From Verrucomicrobiota bacterium (GTDB taxonomy: Bacteria > Verrucomicrobiota > Verrucomicrobiia > Verrucomicrobiales > Akkermansiaceae): a stretch of DNA of 64,000 nucleotides. The position numbers and the translations under genes were made by a program. Within the stretch, counting starts at the first letter, position 1. Every line of letters starts with the position of its first letter. Where the stretch lies: assembly GCA_030835305.1 (NCBI GenBank), contig JAURPJ010000095.1, forward strand, positions 1 to 64,000, given 5' to 3'. Below are positions 32,101-39,982 of the stretch, piece by piece. Below the pieces are notes generated by a model. The model was not told the DNA's origin and made no database searches. It worked only from the letters and a program-made list of their open reading frames with translations.

Positions 32101-32415
32101 TTGATTGAATATTATTTGGGCACCTCGGACGGGATCTTTGGAGACACACAACCTAATCTCGAATATGGAACAATGGTTGAGCTCGGGCAAATCTTTCCTA
32201 CCTACACCATCACCCACAAGGTAGGGACGGACGAGGTCGAAGCCAGCGCTCAGGTGTCTTTCGATTTGGAAAACTGGTCCAACCTCGCCGCAGACATCGT
32301 CCTCCATCAACGGGTTTCTAATGGTGATGGGACAGCGACCTCCATCTGGCGAAGCACCAGACCTTTTTCAACAACACCCCGTCAACTCTTCCGGCTGCGG
32401 GTTATCATTGAATAG
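26167..32415 (+). CDS. Giant secreted protein with lamin-tail domains and CotH-kinase-like domain (2082 aa)
   Basis: Repeated LTD motifs (VTFNEINYNPQG..DLEWIEVHN; IVINEICYNPP; LVVSELFYNPAGQVEDTEFIELLN), LamG-like region, CotH-like GVRIKGSQRARGQVNRVGFNLGFP...LYFPHDLDFAFSA. Confidence 0.85.
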   Translation: MKKTLLFLALVQSLNASDSVVTFNEINYNPQGASEDLEWIEVHNQMAINVDFSGWKITGGVNFTIPEGTIIPGGGYFLIASDPSNPALADLDVAGPFTGSLANGGETIRLRSRSERLMDELDYSDSGQWPVGPDGSGATLAKIENSLLSGKSSSWRSSSQIGGTPGAANFPQAGSPIPYVFVANDAPWKFDDSGNNPPAEWNTSGFDDSSWTSGETLFGTDAGGGPASLTMTDHLVERFRASDLTLSNGQTVSSWPDTATADGQTQTATATGNPSFATNATPSGEPAVRFDGNDALRTSFAPGIGGTSGFVFFAVVKANSTPGNGGITNGSGPYIWDRETAGGGNPLTSLKSDGGRFAFQKRYDNGSGLGGPISSTSISTSDYQIVAIRRNRTSDQFELWVDGVLESTDGDTGAALNPQPIVIGNHFGGNGGFDGDIAELLIYEDELTPTEFEAVGAYLESRYGLDTAFPGSAVTTPINDNGATSYFRQTFNFTGNPANTSVRLNQLVADGAVVYLNGIEIQRINMPAGAISHSSKALNDVSSPSTSGFVTIPGAALQSGPNVLAVSLHPASGNTSNSFAATLEGTETPEDPNTINELALNEIPAAGSADFFVEVINPGTSPITTRGYSIQIEGSSTTLIPLPSTTLNRGEILLLDQNALGVIPIAGDKVFLLSSNGNALADGQEITNRLRGLSPQYPGQWIFPNVKTPGSANSFEFETDIVINEICYNPPILDSDPGVPPTIESSSLITTGATWRYNESGDSLASDWAAKNHPVGGNWQSGVTFLAYDTGLNTATLSNPAVNFPRVVTYYFETDFTLTAQEAGDLETLKLRHRIDDGAIFYLNGVELERFQMPEGDIDSSTLASGSVGDAEWSEFSLIPVPPGTAVAGTNRISVEVHQRTIGSSDIAFDLEAEAQFILDPGLPPLPSRPGKTQWIELYNRGSESVDLSSWDFGEGIKFTFPENTTLAAGAFLVIANDPATIATQHPGITALGPFEGSLSRRSETITLRDRNNNPVDTLRYFDGGRWPDKADALGSTIELIDPDADNSMPAAWAASDELSRTSWHTYTFRATASSSPVGNDGQWREFIFGMLEEGEILLDDLTVTENPDGAAVAMISNGTFDNLNSWRALGNHRDVEIVPDPDGGGNVLHLKAIGSTEHQHNHVEATLANNRRVSNGQEYEVSFRARWLSGSHFLHTRLYFNRIPHTFHLKRPEIFGTPGAPNSTLVTNAGPTSENLTHSPVVPAPGESVTVSADVFDADGVGSLILNYRTEGGVFTNVAMSRIGTTSKWEGTIPGQSTGNVVQFYLTATDDLGASTFIPADGPESRAMYEVEDGRAATTGCINNIRIVMDPADLTWMFTPRNLMSNGRVPCTVIDRENKPYYDAGVRIKGSQRARGQVNRVGFNLGFPSDQLFRNVHRSVAIDRSEGQVVGQREILFDLMATSSGGVPGEFNDLAYVISPNPIHTSAAVLQMARFGSVFLEDQFEDGSDGTVYEYELIYYPTTTDAGGYKVPQPDNVLGRDINNMGDDLEAYRWTYLIKNNQEFDDYLPAMTLGKQFSKSSADFNASVADVLDVDQWLRALAYSCATGAGDSFYSNSRHNGQFYGRPDSKILYFPHDLDFAFSATRNIFENRELNRIVANQSYRRAYLAHLHEICTTVYNQLWMAPWTSHFDECVPGGNVFSDDLGYINSRSNYILSQVNSQVPQVSFAITTNGGNNLTTSVSPVILEGTGWVNVNEIRLSNGTVLDTTWKTTDDWEIPLTLGIGSNAIALEAFDSRGNSVGTDSITVTRTGGPDTPGPDKLVVSELFYNPAGQVEDTEFIELLNVGASSLDLSGTRFTDGIDFTFPAATTLAPGEHILVVANRVAFEARYGTGLPIAGEFENGMALSNGGELITLQNNTGIIIQSFTYGDSSPWPEEADGDDFSLVLVSPESLPDHNLASSWRASALRGGNPGTSDVCPAFVGDATADADLDGGPALIEYYLGTSDGIFGDTQPNLEYGTMVELGQIFPTYTITHKVGTDEVEASAQVSFDLENWSNLAADIVLHQRVSNGDGTATSIWRSTRPFSTTPRQLFRLRVIIE

Positions 32416-32544
32416 TTCTGAACGCACTCGATGGCCGTTGGCCCCCTCCCCTGGTTCAACCTGACAGAACAATTTGTAATTCGACAACTCCGTTTGCTGA
32501 AAAAGTCAAACTTGCCTCCTGTTCAATCAGCCCGAGATTCCGCC

Positions 32545-33210
32545 ATGATCATTTCAACAGCGGATCTGGAGGCCATGGAAAAACTTCCCCGCGTCCAACT
32601 TGCCACCACTCTTCCAGGCCCCAAACCAATCTGCCTCGTCGGCACCCGTTCCATCACCGGAACCTCGAATCTCGCACCATTCTCGAGTATCACGCACCTT
32701 GGTTCCAATCCTGTTTTGCTCGGAATGGTCACCCGCCCCGACACCGTGGATCGGCACACTTTGAAGAACATTCTCGATACGAAGGAGTGGAGCCTGAATC
32801 ACATCACCGCCGGGATTTTAAAAAATGCCCACCAATGCTCGGCCCGCTACCCATCTACTATCTCTGAATTCGAAGCGACGGGCCTTACGGAATTTCATCA
32901 CACCGGCTTTGAGTCACCATTCGTAAAGGAAAGCCCACTCCGCATCGGAATCGCCCTCGAGGATATCATCGATATCCCATCAAACGATACGAAGCTTATT
33001 GTAGGACGCGTCAAACTCATCGATCTTCCCGAACACACCATCAAAAAAGACGGCTCGCTCGATCTCACAGAGCTTGGCACCGTAGCCTCCACCGCTCTCG
33101 ATACCTATTTCTCGATCACTGAAATTGCCCGTCTCCCCTATGCGAAACCAAATTCTCAATTCAAGAAACAACAAGTAACCAAAACGAGTGGGGTTGGGAA
33201 GGCTCCGTAG
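32545..33210 (+). CDS. Flavin reductase-like (FMN-binding split barrel) protein
   Basis: PGPKPICLVGTRSITGTSNLAPFSSITHLGSNPVLLGMVTRP..; start set to ATG 32545. Confidence 0.8.
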   Translation: MIISTADLEAMEKLPRVQLATTLPGPKPICLVGTRSITGTSNLAPFSSITHLGSNPVLLGMVTRPDTVDRHTLKNILDTKEWSLNHITAGILKNAHQCSARYPSTISEFEATGLTEFHHTGFESPFVKESPLRIGIALEDIIDIPSNDTKLIVGRVKLIDLPEHTIKKDGSLDLTELGTVASTALDTYFSITEIARLPYAKPNSQFKKQQVTKTSGVGKAP

Positions 33211-33328
33211 AGAAACCCCAAGCAGTCGAAAGGCATGAATGCCCCCCGTCCGCTCACCACGAGAGTGAATTAGGTGAGAGTTTCAATAATCACTTGTAGA
33301 TTCGCCAGCGTATTCAAGACTTCCATCG

Positions 33329-33700
33329 ATGACCTACTTATTGACCATCCTTCAATTATTAGTCGCGGGGGTCTTGATCAACGTCTGGGTTCTTCGTTTT
33401 AACAAAGGCACCGATTATCGGGGCAAGTCCGCAAGGAATATGCGAGAGGAATTTGCCGCTTACGGACTTCCAGGGTGGTTCATGTGGTTGGTGGGCACCC
33501 TGAAACTAACCAGCGCGGCAGCTCTCATCTTCGGAATTTGGCTACCCGAAGTAATCTTCTCATCGGCCGTAGTTCTTTTGGTGCTCATGACGGGAGCGAT
33601 TGCCATGCATCTTAGGGCTGGGGATCCTTTCGTCAAATTTGTGCCCGCCCTGGTCATGCTTTTGCTCTCTGTCATCATCGCGATTCTTTCACTGCCTTAA
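33329..33700 (+). CDS. DoxX-like small membrane protein
   Basis: Four-TM topology, FAAYGLPGWFMWLVGTLKLTSAAALIFGIWLP. Confidence 0.7.
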   Translation: MTYLLTILQLLVAGVLINVWVLRFNKGTDYRGKSARNMREEFAAYGLPGWFMWLVGTLKLTSAAALIFGIWLPEVIFSSAVVLLVLMTGAIAMHLRAGDPFVKFVPALVMLLLSVIIAILSLP

Positions 33701-34024
33701 CAGGCCGGAGAAAAGATAGGCGTTGAGGACAAAGTAAAAAGTGGCCGGCAGGGCTTGAAGCAAACTATCTCCGATGGTAATGCGAACCCCAATCCCCATC
33801 AGCATCTGCAGGGCGAGTCCGCCGGAAGCCACTAGACCAAGAACAGGAAAGTGCAATCCAGCCACCAGACCGACCGAACCTGCAAGTTGTGTCACCCCTA
33901 CGGTGACCCGCTGCCGGGCGAGCCCGAAGCGTTCGAACTCTGCACGCATGCGCCCGGTGAAAACGCATCCTAGACCGTAACCCAGAAAGGACACGGCTGA
34001 TAACCATAGAAGCGGAGCGAACAT
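33689..34024 (-). CDS. DoxX-like small membrane protein
   Basis: Four-TM topology, EFERFGLARQRVTVGVTQLAGSVGLVAGLHFPVLGL. Confidence 0.65.
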   Translation of the reverse strand: MFAPLLWLSAVSFLGYGLGCVFTGRMRAEFERFGLARQRVTVGVTQLAGSVGLVAGLHFPVLGLVASGGLALQMLMGIGVRITIGDSLLQALPATFYFVLNAYLFSGLLRQ

Positions 34025-34280
34025 TTGGCGAGATAGGGAGGTAAGTTAACCACGTATTCTGGTCATCGCTGGAAATAAGTTCGGAAACCGATGAAAAAGT
34101 GCACCAAATGACTGTTCGAAAAATCATTCGGTGGGTTTCCGTGCGTTCTTATTCCTTTTCCTCTCAACAGTCGGCGCTGCGGCACAGCAGGTCGGTAATT
34201 TACCCGACGATTAATCCCAAAGAAAACATTCAGGAATAGTAATAAACAATGATATTTTTGAAGCACCGAATCGTTCGAGC

Positions 34281-34316
34281 CAAAAAAACGACCGCCCCAG
34301 TGATGGAGCGGTCGTT
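34281..34316 (-). terminator. Rho-independent terminator of the 34339 gene
   Basis: 9-bp perfect stem AACGACCGC / GCGGTCGTT with A7 (U-tract on minus strand). Confidence 0.85.
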
Positions 34317-34338
34317 GTAAAAGCGGATCTGTCGGGAG

Positions 34339-34692
34339 TTACTTGACCTTGGCGAGATGCTTCTTCGGATCAGCTTCAACCTTCTTTTTGCAGCCACCGC
34401 AGCAAACGCCAACAGCAGCGGTGGACTTTTTGGAAGCCTTAACCGGCTTGCCACTGATCGGACACTTGCCGTCCTCGGTAGCGGCAAACTTCTTAAGTCC
34501 ACCCAACACGTCAGCATCGAACTTAGACTTACATTTGCCACAGCAGAATGTGACCTCGACGCTGGCTATTTTGCTCTTGGCATCGACTGCCTTTCCCTTC
34601 AAGGGGCACTTGGTGTTGACAGGATCTGCGGCGAAAGCGCTTGAGAAGCTGAAAAATAGGCTCAAGGAGAAAAGAGAGAGGAATTTTTTCAT
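34339..34692 (-). CDS. Secreted Cys-rich duplicated CxxC protein (TRASH/YHS-like)
   Basis: Signal peptide MKKFLSLFSLSLFFSFSSAFA, two repeats CPLKGKAV..FCCGKCKSKF and CPISGKPV..VCCGGCKKKV. Confidence 0.7.
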   Translation of the reverse strand: MKKFLSLFSLSLFFSFSSAFAADPVNTKCPLKGKAVDAKSKIASVEVTFCCGKCKSKFDADVLGGLKKFAATEDGKCPISGKPVKASKKSTAAVGVCCGGCKKKVEADPKKHLAKVK

Positions 34693-34846
34693 GATTGATT
34701 GCTGGGCTGATAATGAAGCTAAGGGTAAGCTTTCAACACCGTCAAGCAGAAATCCCGGAAGCTCACGACTCAACCCATGTTGCGAAAAGCGGCCTTTTTT
34801 CGTGGCGTAAAAAGTGCTAAACGAATCTAGGAATCCTTTGACCTAT

Positions 34847-35422
34847 ATGAGAATCATTCTAGCCACCCTTTGGCTCCTCGTGCCCCTCGGCTTTGCCGCT
34901 TACCATTACGGTCCGGGCCAGGAACAAGTAAAACTTGATGAAACCGAAGCTCTTCTCACCGAGGCTCGATCCGCCGTCAAAGAGGAAAACTGGACCTCCG
35001 CCATTGAAGCCTATCAAAAGGCGCTCGCCAAACTCCCCAAAGAAAATAAGGAAACGTCCACGAGGATCCAGCTTGAGATTGCAAAAGCCAAGATGCAAAA
35101 CTCAGGCCTTCCCGAAGCCCGGGAAAATCTCGCCGAGCTCGTCTCTCAACTCAACGACGACACCTCCATTTCAACAGTTCTCAAGGAAGAAGTACTCTCC
35201 GCCCTCGCGAATGCCCGCTACTATATGACTTACCTCATGAAGCTCGAGGGTCTTCCCGCCGAAGAATGGGAGCCTGAAATTGAAGCCGCTAGACAGGAAT
35301 ACAAGTTCCTCGCACAAACCGGCTCCGACCAGGAAAAGCATCTCGCCGATCTTGAGTCAGCCATTCGTCTGGCCCGCGCCGAGCCGACCGAGCTCTACGG
35401 TCTGCCGATTCCAAGCCAATGA
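34847..35422 (+). CDS. Hypothetical TPR-like exported/anchored protein
   Basis: N-terminal hydrophobic segment MRIILATLWLLVPLGFAAYHYG, helical TPR-like body. Confidence 0.6.
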   Translation: MRIILATLWLLVPLGFAAYHYGPGQEQVKLDETEALLTEARSAVKEENWTSAIEAYQKALAKLPKENKETSTRIQLEIAKAKMQNSGLPEARENLAELVSQLNDDTSISTVLKEEVLSALANARYYMTYLMKLEGLPAEEWEPEIEAARQEYKFLAQTGSDQEKHLADLESAIRLARAEPTELYGLPIPSQ

Positions 35423-35566
35423 CAGGGCTGCAGCTCGGGCGGTCGCCCGAATCCAAAAGCCAAGCCAGGAAAGAAGCCGCAGGACTCCCGTGGCGCAGGC
35501 TCCGGACCACCGACGGACGGCTCCGGCTCATAGCCATCCCATCGTTCACCTCACGATCCCAACATC

Positions 35567-38500
35567 ATGAAATTTAGGAATCTCCTACCGCTTTCGCTTA
35601 CCCTTATCTCAGCGTCAGCTCAAAGTTCCCGGCTCACCATTGAGGGAAGCAACCTGCCTCCCGAGATCCTGATGAGGCTTGAACAACAAGCAGGCCGTCC
35701 AACCACCTCCGCGGTCGCCAATTCATCCTCCCCGTCAAAGCCACCGCAGACCCCCGAGCAGCAACGGACAAAACTGCTTCAGGGCCTCAAAATCGATCGC
35801 ACCACTTCCGGGATTCTCGCCACCCGCCTGGCCGAGAAAAATCAGGCAGGAAAGCCTCCAATAGCAGTTCCCACTGTTCCAAAAGATCCTGAGGTAGGCC
35901 CCCCAGAGAATCCACAGGTAACAAAGCAGCGGAAAGAGCAGGCGAAACTTGCGGCCTTCAAGAACGACTTCGACAAGTTTACCCGCGACGTCACCCTGGG
36001 ACGATGGGGCGGTGTCAAAACCTACCTAGCCGCTCTTCCAGCCGGTGACGCCACTCTGGCCTTTCGTCAAATTGTCACCCAGCTGAATGCGCCGGTCACC
36101 GTCCGCCCGCGCAAGGAACTGACCACCCTCGGCGCCAAGCAACACCAACAAGAGCAGTATCTCCGACCCGAAGAGTTTCTAGCCCTTACCGATGCTTCGC
36201 AAAAAGCTCCCGACAAGACCATCCTACCTCAACTCGCGGGCTTGATCAAAGGCGACCGCAAGCCACCAAGTGACTTCTTCGCCGTCCTCGCCAAAGGAAC
36301 CCGCTACTTCGGGCTCGACGATGAAGAAACCAAGGCTCGCACTGCACATCTCTTGATCGAAGCCGGCCACCTCAACGAGACCGAACCGTTTCTCCCGGCC
36401 CTCAAGGAAGCCGAAGAGACCAAAAACTATCCCGCCCTCAACCTCCTCGGTCGCTACCATGCAGAATCCCACTCCGCTGATCGTGGTGACGGGCATCTTG
36501 AAAATGCCTGGAAAATTTCTCTCAGAATCATTAGCGAAAAAATGGCACCGCTCAGCGAGCGGGCCGAAGCTCTCTACCGGGCTCTCGCTCTCGTTCCCGA
36601 CCTCGAAGACGGCACCGGGAGCGACTGGCTCGTGAAGACCTTTGCCAACGCATCCACCGAGGGTTTTGAAATCCTCGCAACCGTCGGAACTCTGGCTTCC
36701 CAGGTTCGCGAACACCGCTCGGCAGATTTCCGCCTCGAGCAACTCAAGCTCCAGGCCGCAGCGGTCGCCGCCCTCACATCGAACGTGAAAATCGACCTCA
36801 AACCCTGGCAGGAAATCCTTACTCTTTACGTTCGTAACTGGAACGCAGAGGCCGAACGATCCTATCGCCTTGACACCTCCAACTCGATGCGCCCGCAAGC
36901 GCAGGTCGATCCGTTTGGCAACCTTTTCTACTCACGCTACCAGCCCCCCGTCCGTCAAACCAACACTCGCACCATTCCGGCGATTCCCTCCGGGGATCTG
37001 CTCCGCACCCGCCCAGATAAGCAGTGGCTCGCGCAAATTGATTCCCCGGTGCGCCTTGAGAACATCGAGCTCTCCGCAAAGCTATTTCTCAAGGTCAAGG
37101 AGGAGGAGGAAGCCTTCCTGATTCTCAAAAAGCTCGCAAAAGTAAAGCCGAAAGAAACCAAGGAACTGGTTCGCGAAATGATCCGGGTTTGGGCCGAAAA
37201 CAATAATCCAAACCAACAGAGTCGCTACCGCTCCAGCTACTCTTATTACTACGGTTACAATCAGCGCGCCGAGACCATCCCGCTCACACGCTCCAAGCAG
37301 GAACGCAATCTCAAGCTTCTCGCCAATATGGTGAACGAGGTGAAGGCCCTCGGACTCGATGAGAACTTTCAGGAGGAGTTCGCCGACGCCTTCATCCAGG
37401 CCCACTCGCAAGCCGAAGTCTGGCGGGTCGAGGCACTCACTGCGGTCTTTGGAGAAACTTCCAAGCTCGACTCCGGCACCATTGCCTCTCTCCTCCGCCG
37501 CATGCGGCAAAACCTCGCCCTTCTCTGGCCGAACCCCAAGCTGCAAGAGCAGGCCAAAACCAACCGCAAGGACAAGGAACTGGAAGCCCAAATATTCAAA
37601 GGTTATTCCGCGGCCAAAAACCTTTGTCTCGACGCACTGGACCAGAACCCCGATGACTGGGCTCTTAAAGTCCAACTTGCTTCGATCAAATACGAGGAGT
37701 CAAACTACAGGGCCGGAATCGCCTCGCACCCCGAGCACTCGACCACCAAGTCCTTTGCCCTCGAAGATCTCGCAGAGGCCGCTTCGGCTTATATCTCCTC
37801 CCTACCGTTAGAAGACGAAAAGGAAGAGTCAACAGAAGCTTTCACCACCTGGTTTTATGCCGCACTTGGCTCGCCGGATCTCGCCGCCCTCAAGGCCGAA
37901 CACCAACCATTTCCAGCGGAGTATCCAAAGATTAAGGCCGCGCTCGCAAGCATCCCGGAAGCTGCGAGATCGCGTCACCTCGACGATTTTGCAAAGACCC
38001 TCAATTCACGCCTCGCCAACGTCAAAGCGGATCTAAAATACCGATTCCTTGAGGCCGTCCTTCAGATCACCGGCAAGCACGAACGAATCGAGGAAGCGGC
38101 CCGCGTTTTCGAATACTATCAAGACCTCGTCACTGAGATCGAACTCGATGTTCACCTCGACGGTCTCGACCAAATCGATGCCAGCAAGCCTTTCGGTCTC
38201 TTCGTTAATCTCCGCCACACCAAGGAGATCGAGCGCGAGTCTGGCGGCTTCCAACGCTACCTGATCAACCAGACCAATTCACCATACTCTTATAATTATG
38301 GGCGCCCCACCGAGGACTACCGCGACAAGTTCGAAAAAGGCGCACGCAGTGTTCTCGAGGAACATTTTGAAATCGTCTCTCTGACCTTTCACAACTCAAA
38401 AGTCGCAAGCCGGACCGACGCGCAGGACGGTTGGACCGTCACTCCCTATGCATACTTCCTTCTCAAGCCGAAGGGTCCGGAAATCGATGCCATTCCTCCA

Positions 38501-39337
38501 CTCAAAATCGATCTGGATTTCCTTGACACCTCCGGCTACGTCGTCCTCCCGATTGCCTCCGCCGCCATCCCGGTCGATGCCAGTGGCGAGGCTTCGACAC
38601 GCCCATACCGCGATCTTTCCCTCGCCATGATCCTTGACCAACGCGAGACGGGAGAAGAAGGAAACATCACTCTTGAAATCAGGGCTTCTGGGCACGGACT
38701 GGTTCCCCCGCTTGAAAAATTGATCGAACTTCCCATCGACGGTTTCGAAATCTCCTCCACCGACGACCGGGAATTGCAAGTCGATGAACTCGATGCCAGC
38801 ACTGATGATGGAGCCCCGATCTCGACTCACGAATGGCGCCTGATTCTGGAGCCAGAATCAGGCAAGCTTCCCGAGAAATTCACCTTCCCAAAAGTTCTTG
38901 CCAAGCTTTCGACCGCAGAGGGGGAAGGACTAAACCTGCAGAAATATGAAGATGTCGATCTCATCACAGTCGAGCAAACAACCGCAATTCAGGGTGGCTC
39001 CTCCAAGCCCCCTCCCTACCTCCTCTTTATCGCCCTGCTGATACCGGCAATCGGCGTCGCCATCTCCATCTACTTCCTACTCTTTACAAATAAGGAAAAG
39101 CCTGTCGTTCAAAACGGCCCGGAACTCCCCGGAACACTCACGCCGGTCAGCCTCTTGTCCTTTCTTGAAGGTCTGCAACGAGACACCCAACTTCCCAAAG
39201 AAGCTCGCAGCAAGATCCAGAAATCTATTCAATCCCTGAAGGATCGTTCTTTCGGCCCTGGCACCGATGTTCCGGATATCGAGGAACTCAGGAAAATTGC
39301 TGCGGATTCCATCGAACCACTCCAGGAAGTCGGATAA
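35567..39337 (+). CDS. Large hypothetical envelope protein (1256 aa) with C-terminal TM
   Basis: Signal peptide, long alpha-solenoid-like region, C-terminal PPYLLFIALLIPAIGVAISIYFLLF TM and cytoplasmic tail. Confidence 0.65.
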   Translation: MKFRNLLPLSLTLISASAQSSRLTIEGSNLPPEILMRLEQQAGRPTTSAVANSSSPSKPPQTPEQQRTKLLQGLKIDRTTSGILATRLAEKNQAGKPPIAVPTVPKDPEVGPPENPQVTKQRKEQAKLAAFKNDFDKFTRDVTLGRWGGVKTYLAALPAGDATLAFRQIVTQLNAPVTVRPRKELTTLGAKQHQQEQYLRPEEFLALTDASQKAPDKTILPQLAGLIKGDRKPPSDFFAVLAKGTRYFGLDDEETKARTAHLLIEAGHLNETEPFLPALKEAEETKNYPALNLLGRYHAESHSADRGDGHLENAWKISLRIISEKMAPLSERAEALYRALALVPDLEDGTGSDWLVKTFANASTEGFEILATVGTLASQVREHRSADFRLEQLKLQAAAVAALTSNVKIDLKPWQEILTLYVRNWNAEAERSYRLDTSNSMRPQAQVDPFGNLFYSRYQPPVRQTNTRTIPAIPSGDLLRTRPDKQWLAQIDSPVRLENIELSAKLFLKVKEEEEAFLILKKLAKVKPKETKELVREMIRVWAENNNPNQQSRYRSSYSYYYGYNQRAETIPLTRSKQERNLKLLANMVNEVKALGLDENFQEEFADAFIQAHSQAEVWRVEALTAVFGETSKLDSGTIASLLRRMRQNLALLWPNPKLQEQAKTNRKDKELEAQIFKGYSAAKNLCLDALDQNPDDWALKVQLASIKYEESNYRAGIASHPEHSTTKSFALEDLAEAASAYISSLPLEDEKEESTEAFTTWFYAALGSPDLAALKAEHQPFPAEYPKIKAALASIPEAARSRHLDDFAKTLNSRLANVKADLKYRFLEAVLQITGKHERIEEAARVFEYYQDLVTEIELDVHLDGLDQIDASKPFGLFVNLRHTKEIERESGGFQRYLINQTNSPYSYNYGRPTEDYRDKFEKGARSVLEEHFEIVSLTFHNSKVASRTDAQDGWTVTPYAYFLLKPKGPEIDAIPPLKIDLDFLDTSGYVVLPIASAAIPVDASGEASTRPYRDLSLAMILDQRETGEEGNITLEIRASGHGLVPPLEKLIELPIDGFEISSTDDRELQVDELDASTDDGAPISTHEWRLILEPESGKLPEKFTFPKVLAKLSTAEGEGLNLQKYEDVDLITVEQTTAIQGGSSKPPPYLLFIALLIPAIGVAISIYFLLFTNKEKPVVQNGPELPGTLTPVSLLSFLEGLQRDTQLPKEARSKIQKSIQSLKDRSFGPGTDVPDIEELRKIAADSIEPLQEVG

Positions 39338-39466
39338 AATTTCTCAAAAAACTTGCCCCTTCTTTCATGGGTTCGGAAATCTAGTGGCCTTTTCTAAAGA
39401 TTTCTCCTACGTCTGCTAAGCTAGAAAACCTTTAAGGTCTCAAAGATAGGTAACATCTGGTCTTTT

Positions 39467-39922
39467 TTGGGGGACAATTGCAGGATCTCGCTCTGCCGCG
39501 CGGGGAAAGGTCTTCATAATCTTCCGACCTCGGCCCAAAGCCAGGGAATGGTGGGATCAAACCTCGCTCTGAGCCGGGACCCTTTGGTAGCGCGACTCAT
39601 CCTAGATTGGCGGGATTCTTTTAGGATCGGACTTGGGGGCGAATGGAACGTCATCGACAAGCTTGCCCTCCGAGCAGGTTACCTCTTTTTCGAGTCATCC
39701 ATCGGTCGCTACACCTTTTCTCCGGCCATGCCTCTAAATGATCGCCACATGTTCAGTGTTGGAGAACCCTACCATTGCAATGACAGCGCCAGCATCAGTG
39801 TTGCCTACATCAACTCAATCTTCAAAAACGCCAACGGTAATCGAAAGATTCAGCCCGCTTTTTGGACAACTACAAGAGCAATAGGCAATCCGTCACGACA
39901 TATCGGTGGTAGACGGCTGTGA
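39467..39922 (+). pseudogene. FadL/OMPP1-type outer membrane protein C-terminal fragment
   Basis: DSFRIGLGGEWNVIDKLALRAGYLFFESSIGRYTFSPAMPLNDRHMFSVGEPYHCNDSASISVAYIN resembles the FadL barrel C-terminal third; no N-terminus, terminal strands appear out of frame. Confidence 0.6.
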
Positions 39923-39982
39923 AAATTGATTGTTAGACCGCGCTCGCATTTTGCGTAGGCAGAGCTACACTCAAACACTGGC

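Noticed and set aside
34120-34215. Signal-peptide-like stretch VGFRAFLFLFLSTVGAAAQQVGNLPDD
   Set aside because: Too short, no start codon in frame; possibly a remnant but not supportable as a gene.
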